A stretch of DNA of 64,000 bases from JBOZRQ01 sp050789255 (lineage in GTDB: Bacteria > Bacillota > Sulfobacillia > Symbiobacteriales > Symbiobacteriaceae): positions 62,001-126,000 of the forward strand of contig JBOZRQ010000013.1 in the NCBI GenBank assembly GCA_050789255.1. Direction: 5' to 3'. Position 1 is the first letter of the stretch. Every line of letters starts with the position of its first letter. The position numbers were made by a program, and so were the translations under genes. This document shows, in pieces, positions 34,616 to 44,620 of this stretch. The notes beneath the pieces are model-generated. The model had not been told where the DNA came from and did not search any database. It worked only from the letters and a program-made list of their open reading frames with translations.

Positions 34616-35878
34616 ATGAATGGCGCCGAGTTCTTCCGGGACACGCAGGAGACCATCCGCCTGGCCGTGGAGCGCCTGGGCTACACGGAGAACATCTACA
34701 AACTGCTGAGACAGCCCCGCCGGACGCTGGAGGTCCATATCTCCGTGAACATGCCCGACGGGTCGATCGAGACCTTCCTGGGCTACCGCAGCCAACATGC
34801 CGCGGTATTCGGGCCGTACAAGGGCGGGGTGCGCTTTCACCAAAGCGTCAGCAAGGACGAGGTCGAAGCGCTGGCCATCCTGATGAGCCTGAAGAACTCA
34901 TTGCTGGGCCTGCCCTATGGCGGCGGCAAGGGCGGCGTTATCTGCGACCCGACGAAGCTGTCGGAAGGCGAGCTCCAACAGCTGGCCCGGGGCTATGTCC
35001 GGGGGCTGAAGGACATGCTCGGCCCCTACCGGGACATCCCGGCGCCGGACATCAACACCAACCCTCGCATCATGGGCTGGATGCTCGATGAGTACCTGAA
35101 GATCTCTCACGACCAAGACTTTGCGACCTTCACCGGCAAGTCCACCAACATTGGCGGCATCGAGGGGCGCAACAACGCCACGGGCCTGGGCATCGCCTAC
35201 GTGGTGCGCGAGGCCTGCAAGGTGCGGGGCATTGAACTGCAGGGCGCCGAGATCGCTGTGCAGGGCTTCGGCAATGTCGGCAAGGGCTTCGCCTTCGCCG
35301 CCGCCAAGCTGGGCGCCAAGATCGTGGCGGTCACCGATGTCTCCGGCGGCGTCTACAACCCCCGGGGCCTCGACCTGCCGGCCCTGGAGGCCCACGCCCA
35401 GGCGGCCCGGGGCGTCAAGGGCTTCCCCGGCGCCGATGCGATCACCAACGAGGATCTATTCGCCCTGCCGGTCGATGTTTTGGTGCCGGCGGCTATGGAG
35501 GGGCAGATTGACGCCAAGGTGGCCGAGACAATCCGGGCGCCGATCGTGGCGGAGGGCGCCAACGGCCCCACCACCCCCGAGGGCAGCAAGGTGCTCCACG
35601 ACCGTGGCATCATGCAGGTGCCGGACATCCTCGCCAACGGCGGCGGGGTCACTGTCAGCTACTTCGAGTGGGTCCAGGGCCGCCAGGGCGGGCTGCGCTG
35701 GCCGCTCAAGAAGGTGGAGCGCCAGCTCGACGAGTACATCTGCGACGCCTTCGAGGCGGTGCTGGAGACCTCGAAGACCCACAAGATCTCCATGCGAGAG
35801 GCCGCCTACGTCTTCGCCGTGGACCGCCTGGGCCGGGGCATGCTCGAGCGCGGCTGGGTCACGAGCCTGAAGCGGTAA
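34616..35878 (+). CDS. Glu/Leu/Phe/Val dehydrogenase, paralogue 1
   Basis: NAD(P)-dependent amino acid dehydrogenase that links 2-oxo acids and ammonia. The 420-residue protein has the substrate-binding PYKGGVRFH (about 83-91) and GGGKGGVICDP (about 105), the catalytic Asp in RDIPAPDINTNP (about 145), and the Rossmann motif VQGFGNVGKG (about 218-227). Glutamate is the likely substrate, but sequence alone does not exclude other amino acids. The ATG follows AAGGAGG by eight bases. Its 3' end overlaps the convergent cyclo-ligase gene by 20 bases. A second paralogue is at 51225. Confidence 0.9.
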   Translation: MNGAEFFRDTQETIRLAVERLGYTENIYKLLRQPRRTLEVHISVNMPDGSIETFLGYRSQHAAVFGPYKGGVRFHQSVSKDEVEALAILMSLKNSLLGLPYGGGKGGVICDPTKLSEGELQQLARGYVRGLKDMLGPYRDIPAPDINTNPRIMGWMLDEYLKISHDQDFATFTGKSTNIGGIEGRNNATGLGIAYVVREACKVRGIELQGAEIAVQGFGNVGKGFAFAAAKLGAKIVAVTDVSGGVYNPRGLDLPALEAHAQAARGVKGFPGADAITNEDLFALPVDVLVPAAMEGQIDAKVAETIRAPIVAEGANGPTTPEGSKVLHDRGIMQVPDILANGGGVTVSYFEWVQGRQGGLRWPLKKVERQLDEYICDAFEAVLETSKTHKISMREAAYVFAVDRLGRGMLERGWVTSLKR

Positions 35879-36461
35879 AGCGGAGCAGCCCGTCCTCGGT
35901 GGCGACCCCGTTCATGGGGATGTCATGCTCCTCCCGGGGCAGCTCGGGCACAATCTGAAAGCCATAGGCCAACCCCACCAACTTGGCGGCGGGGTTGGCC
36001 GCTTTCACGTCCGGGAGCATCCGGTCGTAGTAGCCGCCCCCATAGCCCAGGCGATTTCCCCGCCGGTCGAAGGCGACCCCGGGCACCACCACCAGGTCAA
36101 CCTCGCCCGGCGCCACCACCGGCCAGTCCGGGTGCGGCTCAGCGATACCGTAGGCGCCCCGCACCAGCGTGTTGGGATCGCCCGAGTACGCATGCAACAC
36201 CAGCCCTCGCGGCTCCTTCTCGACACGCGACAGGACCAGCCGCTTCCCGGCCGCCCCTCCCGCCGTAGCGATCATCTGCGTGCGCACCTCGCCCCGGAAG
36301 GCAATGTACAGAAGGATCGTCTTCGCCTCCCGGAACCAGTCCGAGGCGATGATGTGCTCCTGGGCAGCCCTCGACATCCGCACCCGGGCCTGCTGATCCA
36401 GGGCCATCCGCCACTGAATCATCTTCTTACGCAGCAACACTTTGTCCAACGTTTCGCTCAC
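35859..36461 (-). CDS. 5-formyltetrahydrofolate cyclo-ligase
   Basis: ATP-dependent enzyme that converts 5-formyl-THF to 5,10-methenyl-THF, returning a dead-end folate to one-carbon metabolism. The 200-residue protein has the family motif VPGVAFDRRGNRLGYGGGYYDR (about 128-149) and the C-terminal LAYGFQIVPELPREEHDIPMNGVATE. It is convergent with glutamate dehydrogenase and overlaps its last 20 bases, so the two mRNAs would be complementary at their 3' ends. Downstream of its start is an AT-rich palindromic repeat. Confidence 0.92.
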   Translation of the reverse strand: MSETLDKVLLRKKMIQWRMALDQQARVRMSRAAQEHIIASDWFREAKTILLYIAFRGEVRTQMIATAGGAAGKRLVLSRVEKEPRGLVLHAYSGDPNTLVRGAYGIAEPHPDWPVVAPGEVDLVVVPGVAFDRRGNRLGYGGGYYDRMLPDVKAANPAAKLVGLAYGFQIVPELPREEHDIPMNGVATEDGLLRFTASGS

Positions 36462-36488
36462 CTCGTACCGGGCATTGGAGACATTATT

Positions 36489-36613
36489 TACCGCCGATTA
36501 CGCAGATTTTTATGATTACGCAGATTACAAAGCAGGCACCTTTCTCTTTACAATATATAAATTATTATTTCTTATAATCTGCGTAATCTGTTAAATCTGC
36601 GTAATCTGCGGTA
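36489..36613. repeat. AT-rich palindromic repeat, copy 2
   Basis: 125-base element beginning TACCGCCGATTACGCAGAT and ending ATCTGCGTAATCTGCGGTA, with the same tandem GATTACGCAGAT units in each arm as copy 1 and a central AT-rich loop (AATATATAAATTATTATTT). It lies between the cyclo-ligase start and the terminator of the ASCH-like gene. The centre is not conserved with the other copies. Confidence 0.85.
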
Positions 36614-36617
36614 AAAA

Positions 36618-36650
36618 TCCGAAAAGGACCGAGCCTCCACGGCTCGGTCC
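36618..36650 (-). terminator. Intrinsic terminator of the carboxylase/ASCH unit
   Basis: Stem GGACCGAGCC / GGCTCGGTCC with a TCCAC loop, followed on the minus strand by TTTTCGGATTTTT. It abuts the palindromic repeat at 36489-36613. Confidence 0.8.
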
Positions 36651-36657
36651 CTCAGTG

Positions 36658-37005
36658 TTACTCGACGATCTCCGAGAAATGGACCACCGTTACCACCGAG
36701 TCCAGGGTGATTGTGCTCTTGTAGACCTGGTTGAGGAAGTCCACCGCGTCCTGGGGGGACTGCATTTCGGGGTTCTCCCCCTGCAGGTCCTCCTGGGTCA
36801 GGTCGCTGATCTTCTTCACCTTCACCTGGTCGATCACCGCGGTGAAGACCTTCTTGCGCTGCTTGAACTTGTCGCCGTAGGTCACCAGCACAACGTCGCC
36901 GTCCTGGTACTTGTAGGTCTTGTCGCCCAGCCGAATGGTGCAGGTCTTGTCCCGGTTGACCAGGAACCCGTGGTACACGGAGGAGTAGAAGTTCAGCGCT
37001 TTCAC
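36658..37005 (-). CDS. ASCH/PUA-like domain protein
   Basis: The 115-residue protein has the features of ASCH domains: a short N-terminal strand (VKALNFYSSVYHGFLVNRDKTCTIRLGDK) with the conserved K-T-x-T-x-R stretch, a GD turn (YQDGDVVLVTYG) and a terminal strand with VVTVVHFSEI. ASCH proteins are PUA-like and often bind RNA, but the role here is unknown. GTG at 37005 is chosen since GAGGAGGGG lies eight bases upstream; the frame extends 33 codons further without support. It follows the biotin carboxylase gene by 68 bases and may be co-transcribed with it. Confidence 0.55.
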   Translation of the reverse strand: MKALNFYSSVYHGFLVNRDKTCTIRLGDKTYKYQDGDVVLVTYGDKFKQRKKVFTAVIDQVKVKKISDLTQEDLQGENPEMQSPQDAVDFLNQVYKSTITLDSVVTVVHFSEIVE

Positions 37006-37073
37006 GGAGGGCCCCTCCTCTAACCGATATCGCGGTCTCCATGCTATCCATTCGAGATCAGCCGCAAGATTCC

Positions 37074-38426
37074 CTACTTGATACCCAGGAATCCTTCCAG
37101 CCACTCGGTGGAGAACTTGCCCTCCCGGAAGTCGCTGGCGCCCAGGATCCGCTGGTGCACCGGGATCGTGGTCTTGATCCCCTCGATCTTGAACTCGCTC
37201 AGCGCCCGCTCGGCACGGGCGATCGCCTCGTCGCGGTCCTCGCCCCAGACGATCAGCTTGCCGACCAGCGAGTCATAGAAGGGCGCCACCTTGAAGCCCG
37301 GGTAGAGCATGCCGTCCCAGCGGGTCCAGGCCCCGCCGGGGGTCTCCAGCGCGGTGATCGTGCCCGTGCTCGGGAAGAGCCGGTTGTCGGGATCTTCGGC
37401 GTTGATGCGGAACTCCAGGGCATGGCCGCGGAAGGTGACCTGCTCCTGGGTAAAGCGCACCGGGTTGCCGGCGGCGATCCGGATCTGCTCCTTGACGATA
37501 TCGATTCCGGTGATGGCCTCCGTGACAGGATGCTCCACCTGAATCCGGGTATTCATCTCCAGGAAGTAGAACTCCTCAGTCTTCTCGTCGTACATCATCT
37601 CCACGGTGCCGGCGTTGTCGTAGCCGACCGCCTTGGCGGCCAGCACGCCCGCAGCGTGGATCTTGGCGCGGATCTCGGGGGAGAGCGACGGCGAGGGCGC
37701 CTCCTCCAGCATTTTCTGGCGGCGGCGCTGTAGCGAGCACTCGCGCTCGCCCAGGTGGATCACGTTGCCGTGCTTGTCGCCGATCACCTGCACCTCGATG
37801 TGGCGGCCCACCTCGATGAACTTCTCCACGAAGACCTCGGCGTTGCCAAAGGCGGCGCCCGCCTCGCTGGCGGCCTTCTCCAGGTTGGTCTTCAGCTCTT
37901 CGGCGTTCCGTGCGATGCGGATGCCGCGCCCGCCGCCGCCGGCTGTCGCCTTGATCAGGACCGGGTAGCCGATCCGCTCAGCGACCTCGATCGCCTCTTC
38001 GGCGGTGCTGATCAGGCCGTCGGAGCCAGGAACGGTCGGCACGCCCGCCTTCTTCATCAGCGCCTTGGAGGTGTCCTTCAGACCCATGGCCCGAATCGCG
38101 CCGGGGTTCGGCCCGATGAAGGTGATGTTCCAATTCTGGCAGGCCTCGGCGAAGAACGGGTTCTCCGCGAGGAAGCCATAGCCGGGGTGGATCGCATCGG
38201 CGCCCACCGTGGTCGCGGCCGTAATGATCGCCGGAACCGAGAGATAGCTCTGGTTCGAGGGCGGCGGCCCGATGTAGACGGCCTCGTCCGCCAGGCGGAC
38301 ATGCAGCGACTCCTTGTCGGCCTCCGAGTACACGGCGACCGTCTTGATCCCGAGCTCCTTGCAGGCCCGAATAATCCGGATGGCGATCTCGCCCCGGTTC
38401 GCAATCAGCACCTTACTAAACAGCAT
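37074..38426 (-). CDS. Biotin carboxylase subunit of acyl-CoA carboxylase
   Basis: ATP-grasp enzyme that carboxylates biotin on the BCCP. The 450-residue protein has LIANRGEIAIRIIRACKELGI (about 7-27), the glycine-rich loop KATAGGGGRGIRI (about 158-170), HIEVQVIGD, CSLQRRRQKMLEEAPS, the metal ligands in FLEMNTRIQVEHPVTE (about 285-300) and RINAEDP. Given the adjacent carboxyltransferase, epimerase and mutase genes, propionyl-CoA carboxylation is the likely role, though this subunit could also serve acetyl-CoA carboxylase. Confidence 0.93.
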   Translation of the reverse strand: MLFSKVLIANRGEIAIRIIRACKELGIKTVAVYSEADKESLHVRLADEAVYIGPPPSNQSYLSVPAIITAATTVGADAIHPGYGFLAENPFFAEACQNWNITFIGPNPGAIRAMGLKDTSKALMKKAGVPTVPGSDGLISTAEEAIEVAERIGYPVLIKATAGGGGRGIRIARNAEELKTNLEKAASEAGAAFGNAEVFVEKFIEVGRHIEVQVIGDKHGNVIHLGERECSLQRRRQKMLEEAPSPSLSPEIRAKIHAAGVLAAKAVGYDNAGTVEMMYDEKTEEFYFLEMNTRIQVEHPVTEAITGIDIVKEQIRIAAGNPVRFTQEQVTFRGHALEFRINAEDPDNRLFPSTGTITALETPGGAWTRWDGMLYPGFKVAPFYDSLVGKLIVWGEDRDEAIARAERALSEFKIEGIKTTIPVHQRILGASDFREGKFSTEWLEGFLGIK

Positions 38427-38453
38427 AACTCTTCCCCTACTCCCCTTACTCGA

Positions 38454-38672
38454 CTAGCGGGACCTCAGACCGAACTGCCTCCGAGCCATGTGCGACTCAA
38501 TCAGGCCGACCTTCGCCCAGGCGCTGGCCGCGGTCGGCGCCCCCTGCGCCGCCGTGGCCACCGGTTCCGGACGAATGCTGGTGAGGACGAACGGGCCCTC
38601 CACCACAGCCGATATCGCGGCCGTAATTGCCGCCACTACTTCGAGCGGTATGCTCGCATTGGATACGTTCAT
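38454..38672 (-). CDS. Small accessory subunit of biotin-dependent carboxylase (OadG/MmdE-like tail)
   Basis: The 72-residue protein begins IPLEVVAAITAAISAVVEG and ends WAKVGLIESHMARRQFGLRSR. This resembles the small peptides (MmdE or the C-terminus of MmdD/OadG) that stabilise methylmalonyl-CoA decarboxylases and related carboxylases, and it lies between the biotin carboxylase and BCCP genes. The recognition is by pattern and context, not by a search. No membrane segment is present, arguing against a sodium pump. The ATG follows GGAGGAAG. Confidence 0.5.
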   Translation of the reverse strand: MNVSNASIPLEVVAAITAAISAVVEGPFVLTSIRPEPVATAAQGAPTAASAWAKVGLIESHMARRQFGLRSR

Positions 38673-38715
38673 GCATCTTCCTCCATGCTCCCTCGGCAGT
38701 CGCAGGCCAGCCGGA

Positions 38716-39168
38716 TTAGCCGATCACGACCAGGGCGTCGCCCAGGCTGACCGCTGTGCCCTTCTCCACGAGAATCTCCTTGATGGTGCCGCCGGCGGGC
38801 GCTGTGATGTCGTTCTCCATCTTCATGGCCTCCAGCACCAGCACGACGTCGCCGGGCTTGACCGTCTGGCCGACATCGACCTTTACCCCCACCACCATGC
38901 CGGGGAGCGGGGCCTTCACCACCTCGCCGCCACCGCTGGGCGCCGGCCTGACAGCCGGGGCGGGCGCCGCGGCCGGAGCGGGGGCCGCAGCCGGGGCTGG
39001 GGCAGGAGCCGGTGCGGGAGCGACGGCCGCAGGGGCCGGAGCGACAGCCCGGGCCGGCGCCGGGGCAGGGGCATAAGCAGGAGCCGGTGCGGCACCGCCG
39101 GCACCGATCTCCTCAACCTCCACGTTGTACGTGATTCCGCCGATGGTCACACGAAATTTCCTGGTCAT
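38716..39168 (-). CDS. Biotin carboxyl carrier protein
   Basis: The 150-residue protein has a short N-terminal domain (RKFRVTIGGITYNVEVEE), a long Ala/Pro linker (about 25-78) typical of these carriers, and a biotinyl domain with the biotin-accepting Lys in VLEAMKMEND (about 115). It carries carboxybiotin from the 37074 carboxylase to the 39188 carboxyltransferase. It is 19 bases downstream of the carboxyltransferase gene. Confidence 0.92.
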   Translation of the reverse strand: MTRKFRVTIGGITYNVEVEEIGAGGAAPAPAYAPAPAPARAVAPAPAAVAPAPAPAPAPAAAPAPAAAPAPAVRPAPSGGGEVVKAPLPGMVVGVKVDVGQTVKPGDVVLVLEAMKMENDITAPAGGTIKEILVEKGTAVSLGDALVVIG

Positions 39169-39187
39169 AACTTCGTTACAGCCTCCG

Positions 39188-40735
39188 TTATACGGGGAAA
39201 TTCCCGTGCTTCTTGGCAGGGCGGGTCTCCCGCTTGGTCTCCAGCCCGCCCAGGGCCGCCGTCAGGTAGCGGCGGGTCTCCCGGGGATCGATCACGGCCT
39301 CCACGAAGCCGCGGGCGGCGGCCACGAAGGGCGTGTTGAACTTCTCCTTATAGCCCGCCACCCAGTCCTTGCGGGCGGCGGCGGGGTCGGTCACCTCGGG
39401 GCCGGGCTTGAAGAGGATGTTCGCCGCACCGTCGGCGCCCATCACCGCGATCTCGGCGGTGGGCCAGGCCACCGTAAAGTCGGCCCCGATCGACTGCGAG
39501 CACATGGCCAGGTAGGCGCCGCCGTAGGCCTTGCGCAGCACCACGACCAGCTTGGGCACGGTCGCCTCGCAGTAGGCGTACAGCAGCTTCGCACCGTGGC
39601 GGATGATGCCGCCGAGCTCCTGGTTGACCCCCGGCAGGTAGCCCGGGGTGTCCACGAAGGTGACGAGCGGAATGTTGAAGGCGTCGCAGAACCGGATGAA
39701 CCGGGCGGCCTTGTCGGAGGCGTTGATGTCGATGCAGCCCGCCAGCACCTTGGCCTGGTTGGCCACGATGCCGATGGGGCGCCCGCCCAGGCGGGCGAAG
39801 CCCACCACCATGTTCTGCGCCCAGCCCGGCTGCACCTCAAAGAAGTCCCCGTGATCGACCACGCTGGTGATCACATCCCGTACGTCGTACGGCTTGTTGG
39901 GGTTCTCCGGAACGATCTGCAGCAGCCGCTCCTCCGCCCGCTCCAGCGGGTCGGTCAGGGGCAGGGCAGGGGCGTCGTCCACGTTGTTCTGGGGCAGGAA
40001 GCTGAGCAGGCGCTTGACCATGGCGATGCACTCGTGCTCGCTCGGAGCTGCGAAGTGCGCCACGCCCGACTTCTCGGCGTGGGCGCCCGCCCCGCCCAGG
40101 GCGTCGTGGGTGGTCTGCTCACCGGTCACCGCCCGGATCACATCGGGTCCGGTAATGTACATGTAGCTGGTCTTGTCCACCATGAAGACGAAGTCCGTCA
40201 GGCCGGGGGAATAGACCGCCCCACCGGCCGTCGGGCCCATGATCACCGAAATCTGGGGGATCACGCCGCTGGCGGAGGTGTTGTTCAGGAAGATTTGGCC
40301 GTAGCCGTTCAGCGAGTCGATATGCTCCTGAATCCGGGCGCCGCCCGAATCCTGCAGGCCGATGATCGGGCAGCCGGCCTTCAGCGCCAGCCGCTGCACC
40401 TTGATGATCTTCTCGGCGTGCATCTCGCCCAGGGAGCCGCCCATGACGGTAAAGTCCTGGGAGAAGGCGTACACAGTGCGGCCGTCCACCTTGCCAAAGC
40501 CGGTCACCACGCCCTCGGCGGGGTTCTCCCGCCCGGGCATGCCCAGCTCGGTGCCGCGGTGCTTGACAAACAGGTCGATCTCGGTAAAGGTGCCGGGATC
40601 AAAGAGCAGGTCCAGGCGCTCCCGGGCGGTCAACTTGCCCTGCTCGTGCCGCTTGGCGATGGCTTTCTCGCCGCCGCCGAGGCGCAGGCGGGCCTGCTCG
40701 TCCGCCAGCTTGCCTACCAGTTCTTCCATGCTCAC
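39188..40735 (-). CDS. Acyl-CoA (propionyl/methylmalonyl-CoA) carboxyltransferase subunit
   Basis: Crotonase-fold carboxyltransferase of 515 residues. Motifs include KLTARERLDLLFDPGTFTE (about 35-53), GRTVYAFSQDFTVMGGSLGE, DSGGARIQEHIDSL, IMGPTAGGAVYSPGLTDF, and the C-terminal VTFVDTPGYLPG and RKAYGGAYLAM, of the PccB/MmdA class. It acts on propionyl-CoA in the carboxylase direction or on methylmalonyl-CoA in the decarboxylase direction. GTG at 40735 has GGAGTGA nine bases upstream. It lies 20 bases from the epimerase gene. Confidence 0.92.
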   Translation of the reverse strand: MSMEELVGKLADEQARLRLGGGEKAIAKRHEQGKLTARERLDLLFDPGTFTEIDLFVKHRGTELGMPGRENPAEGVVTGFGKVDGRTVYAFSQDFTVMGGSLGEMHAEKIIKVQRLALKAGCPIIGLQDSGGARIQEHIDSLNGYGQIFLNNTSASGVIPQISVIMGPTAGGAVYSPGLTDFVFMVDKTSYMYITGPDVIRAVTGEQTTHDALGGAGAHAEKSGVAHFAAPSEHECIAMVKRLLSFLPQNNVDDAPALPLTDPLERAEERLLQIVPENPNKPYDVRDVITSVVDHGDFFEVQPGWAQNMVVGFARLGGRPIGIVANQAKVLAGCIDINASDKAARFIRFCDAFNIPLVTFVDTPGYLPGVNQELGGIIRHGAKLLYAYCEATVPKLVVVLRKAYGGAYLAMCSQSIGADFTVAWPTAEIAVMGADGAANILFKPGPEVTDPAAARKDWVAGYKEKFNTPFVAAARGFVEAVIDPRETRRYLTAALGGLETKRETRPAKKHGNFPV

Positions 40736-40755
40736 GGTCTCATGTCACTCCATAC

Positions 40756-41160
40756 TTAAATCCGCTTCTGGACCAACTCAGTGAGCACCCCGCCGGTCGT
40801 CTTGGGGTGCAGGAAGCAGACCAGGGTGTGATGGGCGCCGGGGCGGGGCTCTTCGCTCAGGGGCTGCAGCCCCCGGGTCTTCGCCTCCGCCATGGCCGAG
40901 CGGATGTCGGCCACCTCGTAAGCCACGTGGTGCATCCCCTCGCCGCGCTTCTCGATGTGCTTGGCAATGGGGCCCTCCGGCGAGGTCGACTGGAGCAGCT
41001 CAATCCGGCTGTCGCCCACCAGGAAGAAGGCGACCTTGACCATCTGGGTGGGGACCTCCTCGGTCCCCTCAAAGTGCATGCCCAGCTGATCCCGGTAGAT
41101 GGCGATCTGGGCATCCAGATCCTTCACAGCGATGCCCACGTGGTCGATCTTCATCATCAT
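40756..41160 (-). CDS. mce: Methylmalonyl-CoA epimerase
   Basis: Vicinal-oxygen-chelate enzyme that interconverts the R and S forms of methylmalonyl-CoA. The product of about 134 residues has KIDHVGIAVKDLDAQIAIYRD (about 4-24), RIELLQSTSPEGPIAKHIEKRGEGMHHVAYEV and PGAHHTLVCFLHPKTTGGVLTELVQ, with His and Glu metal ligands at the usual positions. Three ATG codons occur in a row; the first follows AAGGAG. Together with the mutase and the carboxylase it completes a propionyl-CoA to succinyl-CoA route. Confidence 0.92.
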   Translation of the reverse strand: MMMKIDHVGIAVKDLDAQIAIYRDQLGMHFEGTEEVPTQMVKVAFFLVGDSRIELLQSTSPEGPIAKHIEKRGEGMHHVAYEVADIRSAMAEAKTRGLQPLSEEPRPGAHHTLVCFLHPKTTGGVLTELVQKRI

Positions 41161-41212
41161 ACCAGAAACCACTCCTTATTACCAGGTACTAATATCAGTT
41201 ATGCATAACGAG

Positions 41213-41247
41213 AGAAAAGGCGAGGCCCTCTTCAGGTTCGCCTCGCC
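41213..41247 (-). terminator. Intrinsic terminator after the mutase B12 subunit gene
   Basis: Stem AGGCGAGG / CCTCGCCT followed by TTTTCTCTC on the minus strand, between the mutase subunit gene and the epimerase gene. It suggests partly separate control of the mutase pair and the carboxylase genes. Confidence 0.65.
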
Positions 41248-41263
41248 TCCTCTCTTGCCGTTC

Positions 41264-41662
41264 TCAGGCAGTCTTTACGTTGGACCGGATATACTCCACC
41301 GCATCACCCGTGGGAGTTCCCGGGGTGAAGATCTCGGCGACACCCTGGGCCTTCAGCCCCGGAATGTCCTCCGCCGGGATCACGCCGCCGCCGACCACCA
41401 GCACATCCTCCATGCCGCGGCTCCGGAGGGCCTGCACGGTCTTGGGCAGCAAGGTGTTGTGCGCCCCCGACAGGATCGACAGCGCCACCACGTCCACATC
41501 CTCCTGCAGCGCCGCCTCGGCGATCTGCTCGGGGGTCTGGCGCAGGCCCGTGTAGATCACCTCAAAGCCGGCATCGCGAAAGGCGCGGGCGATCACCTTG
41601 GCGCCCCGGTCGTGGCCGTCCAGACCGGGCTTGGCAACCAGGACCCGAATTTTTCGCTCCAT
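41264..41662 (-). CDS. Methylmalonyl-CoA mutase, cobalamin-binding subunit
   Basis: The 132-residue protein is a stand-alone B12-binding domain: VAKPGLDGHDRGAKV (DxHxxG with the His that ligates cobalt, about 10-25), LSILSGAHNT (about 62-71) and VVGGGVIPAEDIPGLKAQG. It represents the C-terminal domain of a fused mutase. Here it is a separate gene, three bases downstream of the large subunit, an arrangement seen in some archaea and thermophilic bacteria. Adenosylcobalamin is required. Confidence 0.93.
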   Translation of the reverse strand: MERKIRVLVAKPGLDGHDRGAKVIARAFRDAGFEVIYTGLRQTPEQIAEAALQEDVDVVALSILSGAHNTLLPKTVQALRSRGMEDVLVVGGGVIPAEDIPGLKAQGVAEIFTPGTPTGDAVEYIRSNVKTA

Positions 41663-41665
41663 GGC

Positions 41666-43345
<1,680 letters not shown>

Positions 43346-43419
43346 CCTCCCAACTGTTACCGCATGCGGCAGAAGTCACCCATATTCTAGCGCCTGGTTT
43401 CCGGCAGGCGCTACTGGCA

Positions 43420-44604
43420 TTATCCTACAAATCGGACAACGGCAGAAATGCCCATGCCGCCGCCGACGCATAGGGTAGCCAAACCATGGCCGCCGCCCCT
43501 TCTACCCAACTCGTGCAGCAGCGTCACGAGGATGCGCGCCCCGCTGGCGCCCACGGGGTGGCCCAGGGCGATCGCCCCACCGTTGACGTTCACCCGCCCA
43601 AGATCCCAGCCCAGCTCCCGGCCCACGGCGAGCGACTGGGCGGCAAACGCCTCGTTCGCCTCGATCAGGTCGATCTCGCTCAGGGGTAGGCCGGCACGCT
43701 GGAGCGCCTTGGGCACCGCATACGCCGGCCCGATGCCCATGATCGCCGGATCGACCCCGCAGGAGGCGCTGCCGAGCACGGTGGCCATGGGCTTGACCCC
43801 CAGGCGCTGCGCCGCCTCCGCTGACATGATCACCATCGCCGCCGCCCCGTCGTTGATGCCGGACGCGGTGGCTGCGGTGACGGTGCCGTCCTTCTTGAAG
43901 GCCGGCTTCAGCCCGCTGATCTTCTCGATGGTGGTGCCGAACCGGGGGGCCTCGTCGGTATCCACCAGGACTGGCTCCCCCTTCTTTTGGGGGACCCCCA
44001 CCGGTACGATCTCGTCCTTGAACCGACCCGCCTTGATCGCCGCCTCGGCCAGGTTCTGGCTCCGGACGGCAAAGGCGTCCTGCTCCTCCCGGCTGATGGA
44101 GTACTTGGCCACCAGGTTCTCCGCCGTAATCCCCATGTGGTAGCCGTGGAAGGCGTCGGTCAGGGCGTCCTTCAGCATGGAGTCCACCAGCTGGCCGTCG
44201 CCCATGCGGTAGCCCGTCCGGGCCTTCTCCAGCAGATACGGGGCGTTCGACATCGACTCGAAGCCGCCTGCCACCACCACCTCGGCGTCGCCAGCCAGGA
44301 CGGCGTTGGCGGCAAGGGTAATCGCCTTCAGGCCCGAGGCGCACAGCATGTTAATCGTGGTCGCCGGGACCTCCTGGGGAATGCCCGCCTTCATGGCCGC
44401 CTGCCGGGTGGGCCCCTGGCCCTGGCCGGCCTGGAGGATATTGCCCATGTAGACCTCGTCCACCTGATCGGGCGCCACCCCGGCCCGGCGGAGCGCCTCG
44501 GCGATCACGACGGCGCCCAGCTCCCAGGCCTGCAGGCTGGAGAGCGCCCCGCCAAAGGTACCAATGGGCGTCCGTACGGCGCCCGCAATCACGACTTCAC
44601 GCAT
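43420..44604 (-). CDS. Acetyl-CoA acetyltransferase (thiolase)
   Basis: Biosynthetic-type thiolase of 394 residues that condenses two acetyl-CoA or cleaves acetoacetyl-CoA. The nucleophilic Cys lies in NMLCASGLKAI (about 88), the catalytic His in NGGAIALGHPVGASGARI (about 350) and the second Cys in LCVGGGMG (about 380). It follows the ketoacyl reductase gene by 16 bases, so the two plus the TetR gene form a unit that could make or use 3-hydroxybutyryl-CoA. Confidence 0.94.
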   Translation of the reverse strand: MREVVIAGAVRTPIGTFGGALSSLQAWELGAVVIAEALRRAGVAPDQVDEVYMGNILQAGQGQGPTRQAAMKAGIPQEVPATTINMLCASGLKAITLAANAVLAGDAEVVVAGGFESMSNAPYLLEKARTGYRMGDGQLVDSMLKDALTDAFHGYHMGITAENLVAKYSISREEQDAFAVRSQNLAEAAIKAGRFKDEIVPVGVPQKKGEPVLVDTDEAPRFGTTIEKISGLKPAFKKDGTVTAATASGINDGAAAMVIMSAEAAQRLGVKPMATVLGSASCGVDPAIMGIGPAYAVPKALQRAGLPLSEIDLIEANEAFAAQSLAVGRELGWDLGRVNVNGGAIALGHPVGASGARILVTLLHELGRRGGGHGLATLCVGGGMGISAVVRFVG

Positions 44605-44620
44605 GGTATTTACCCCCCTG

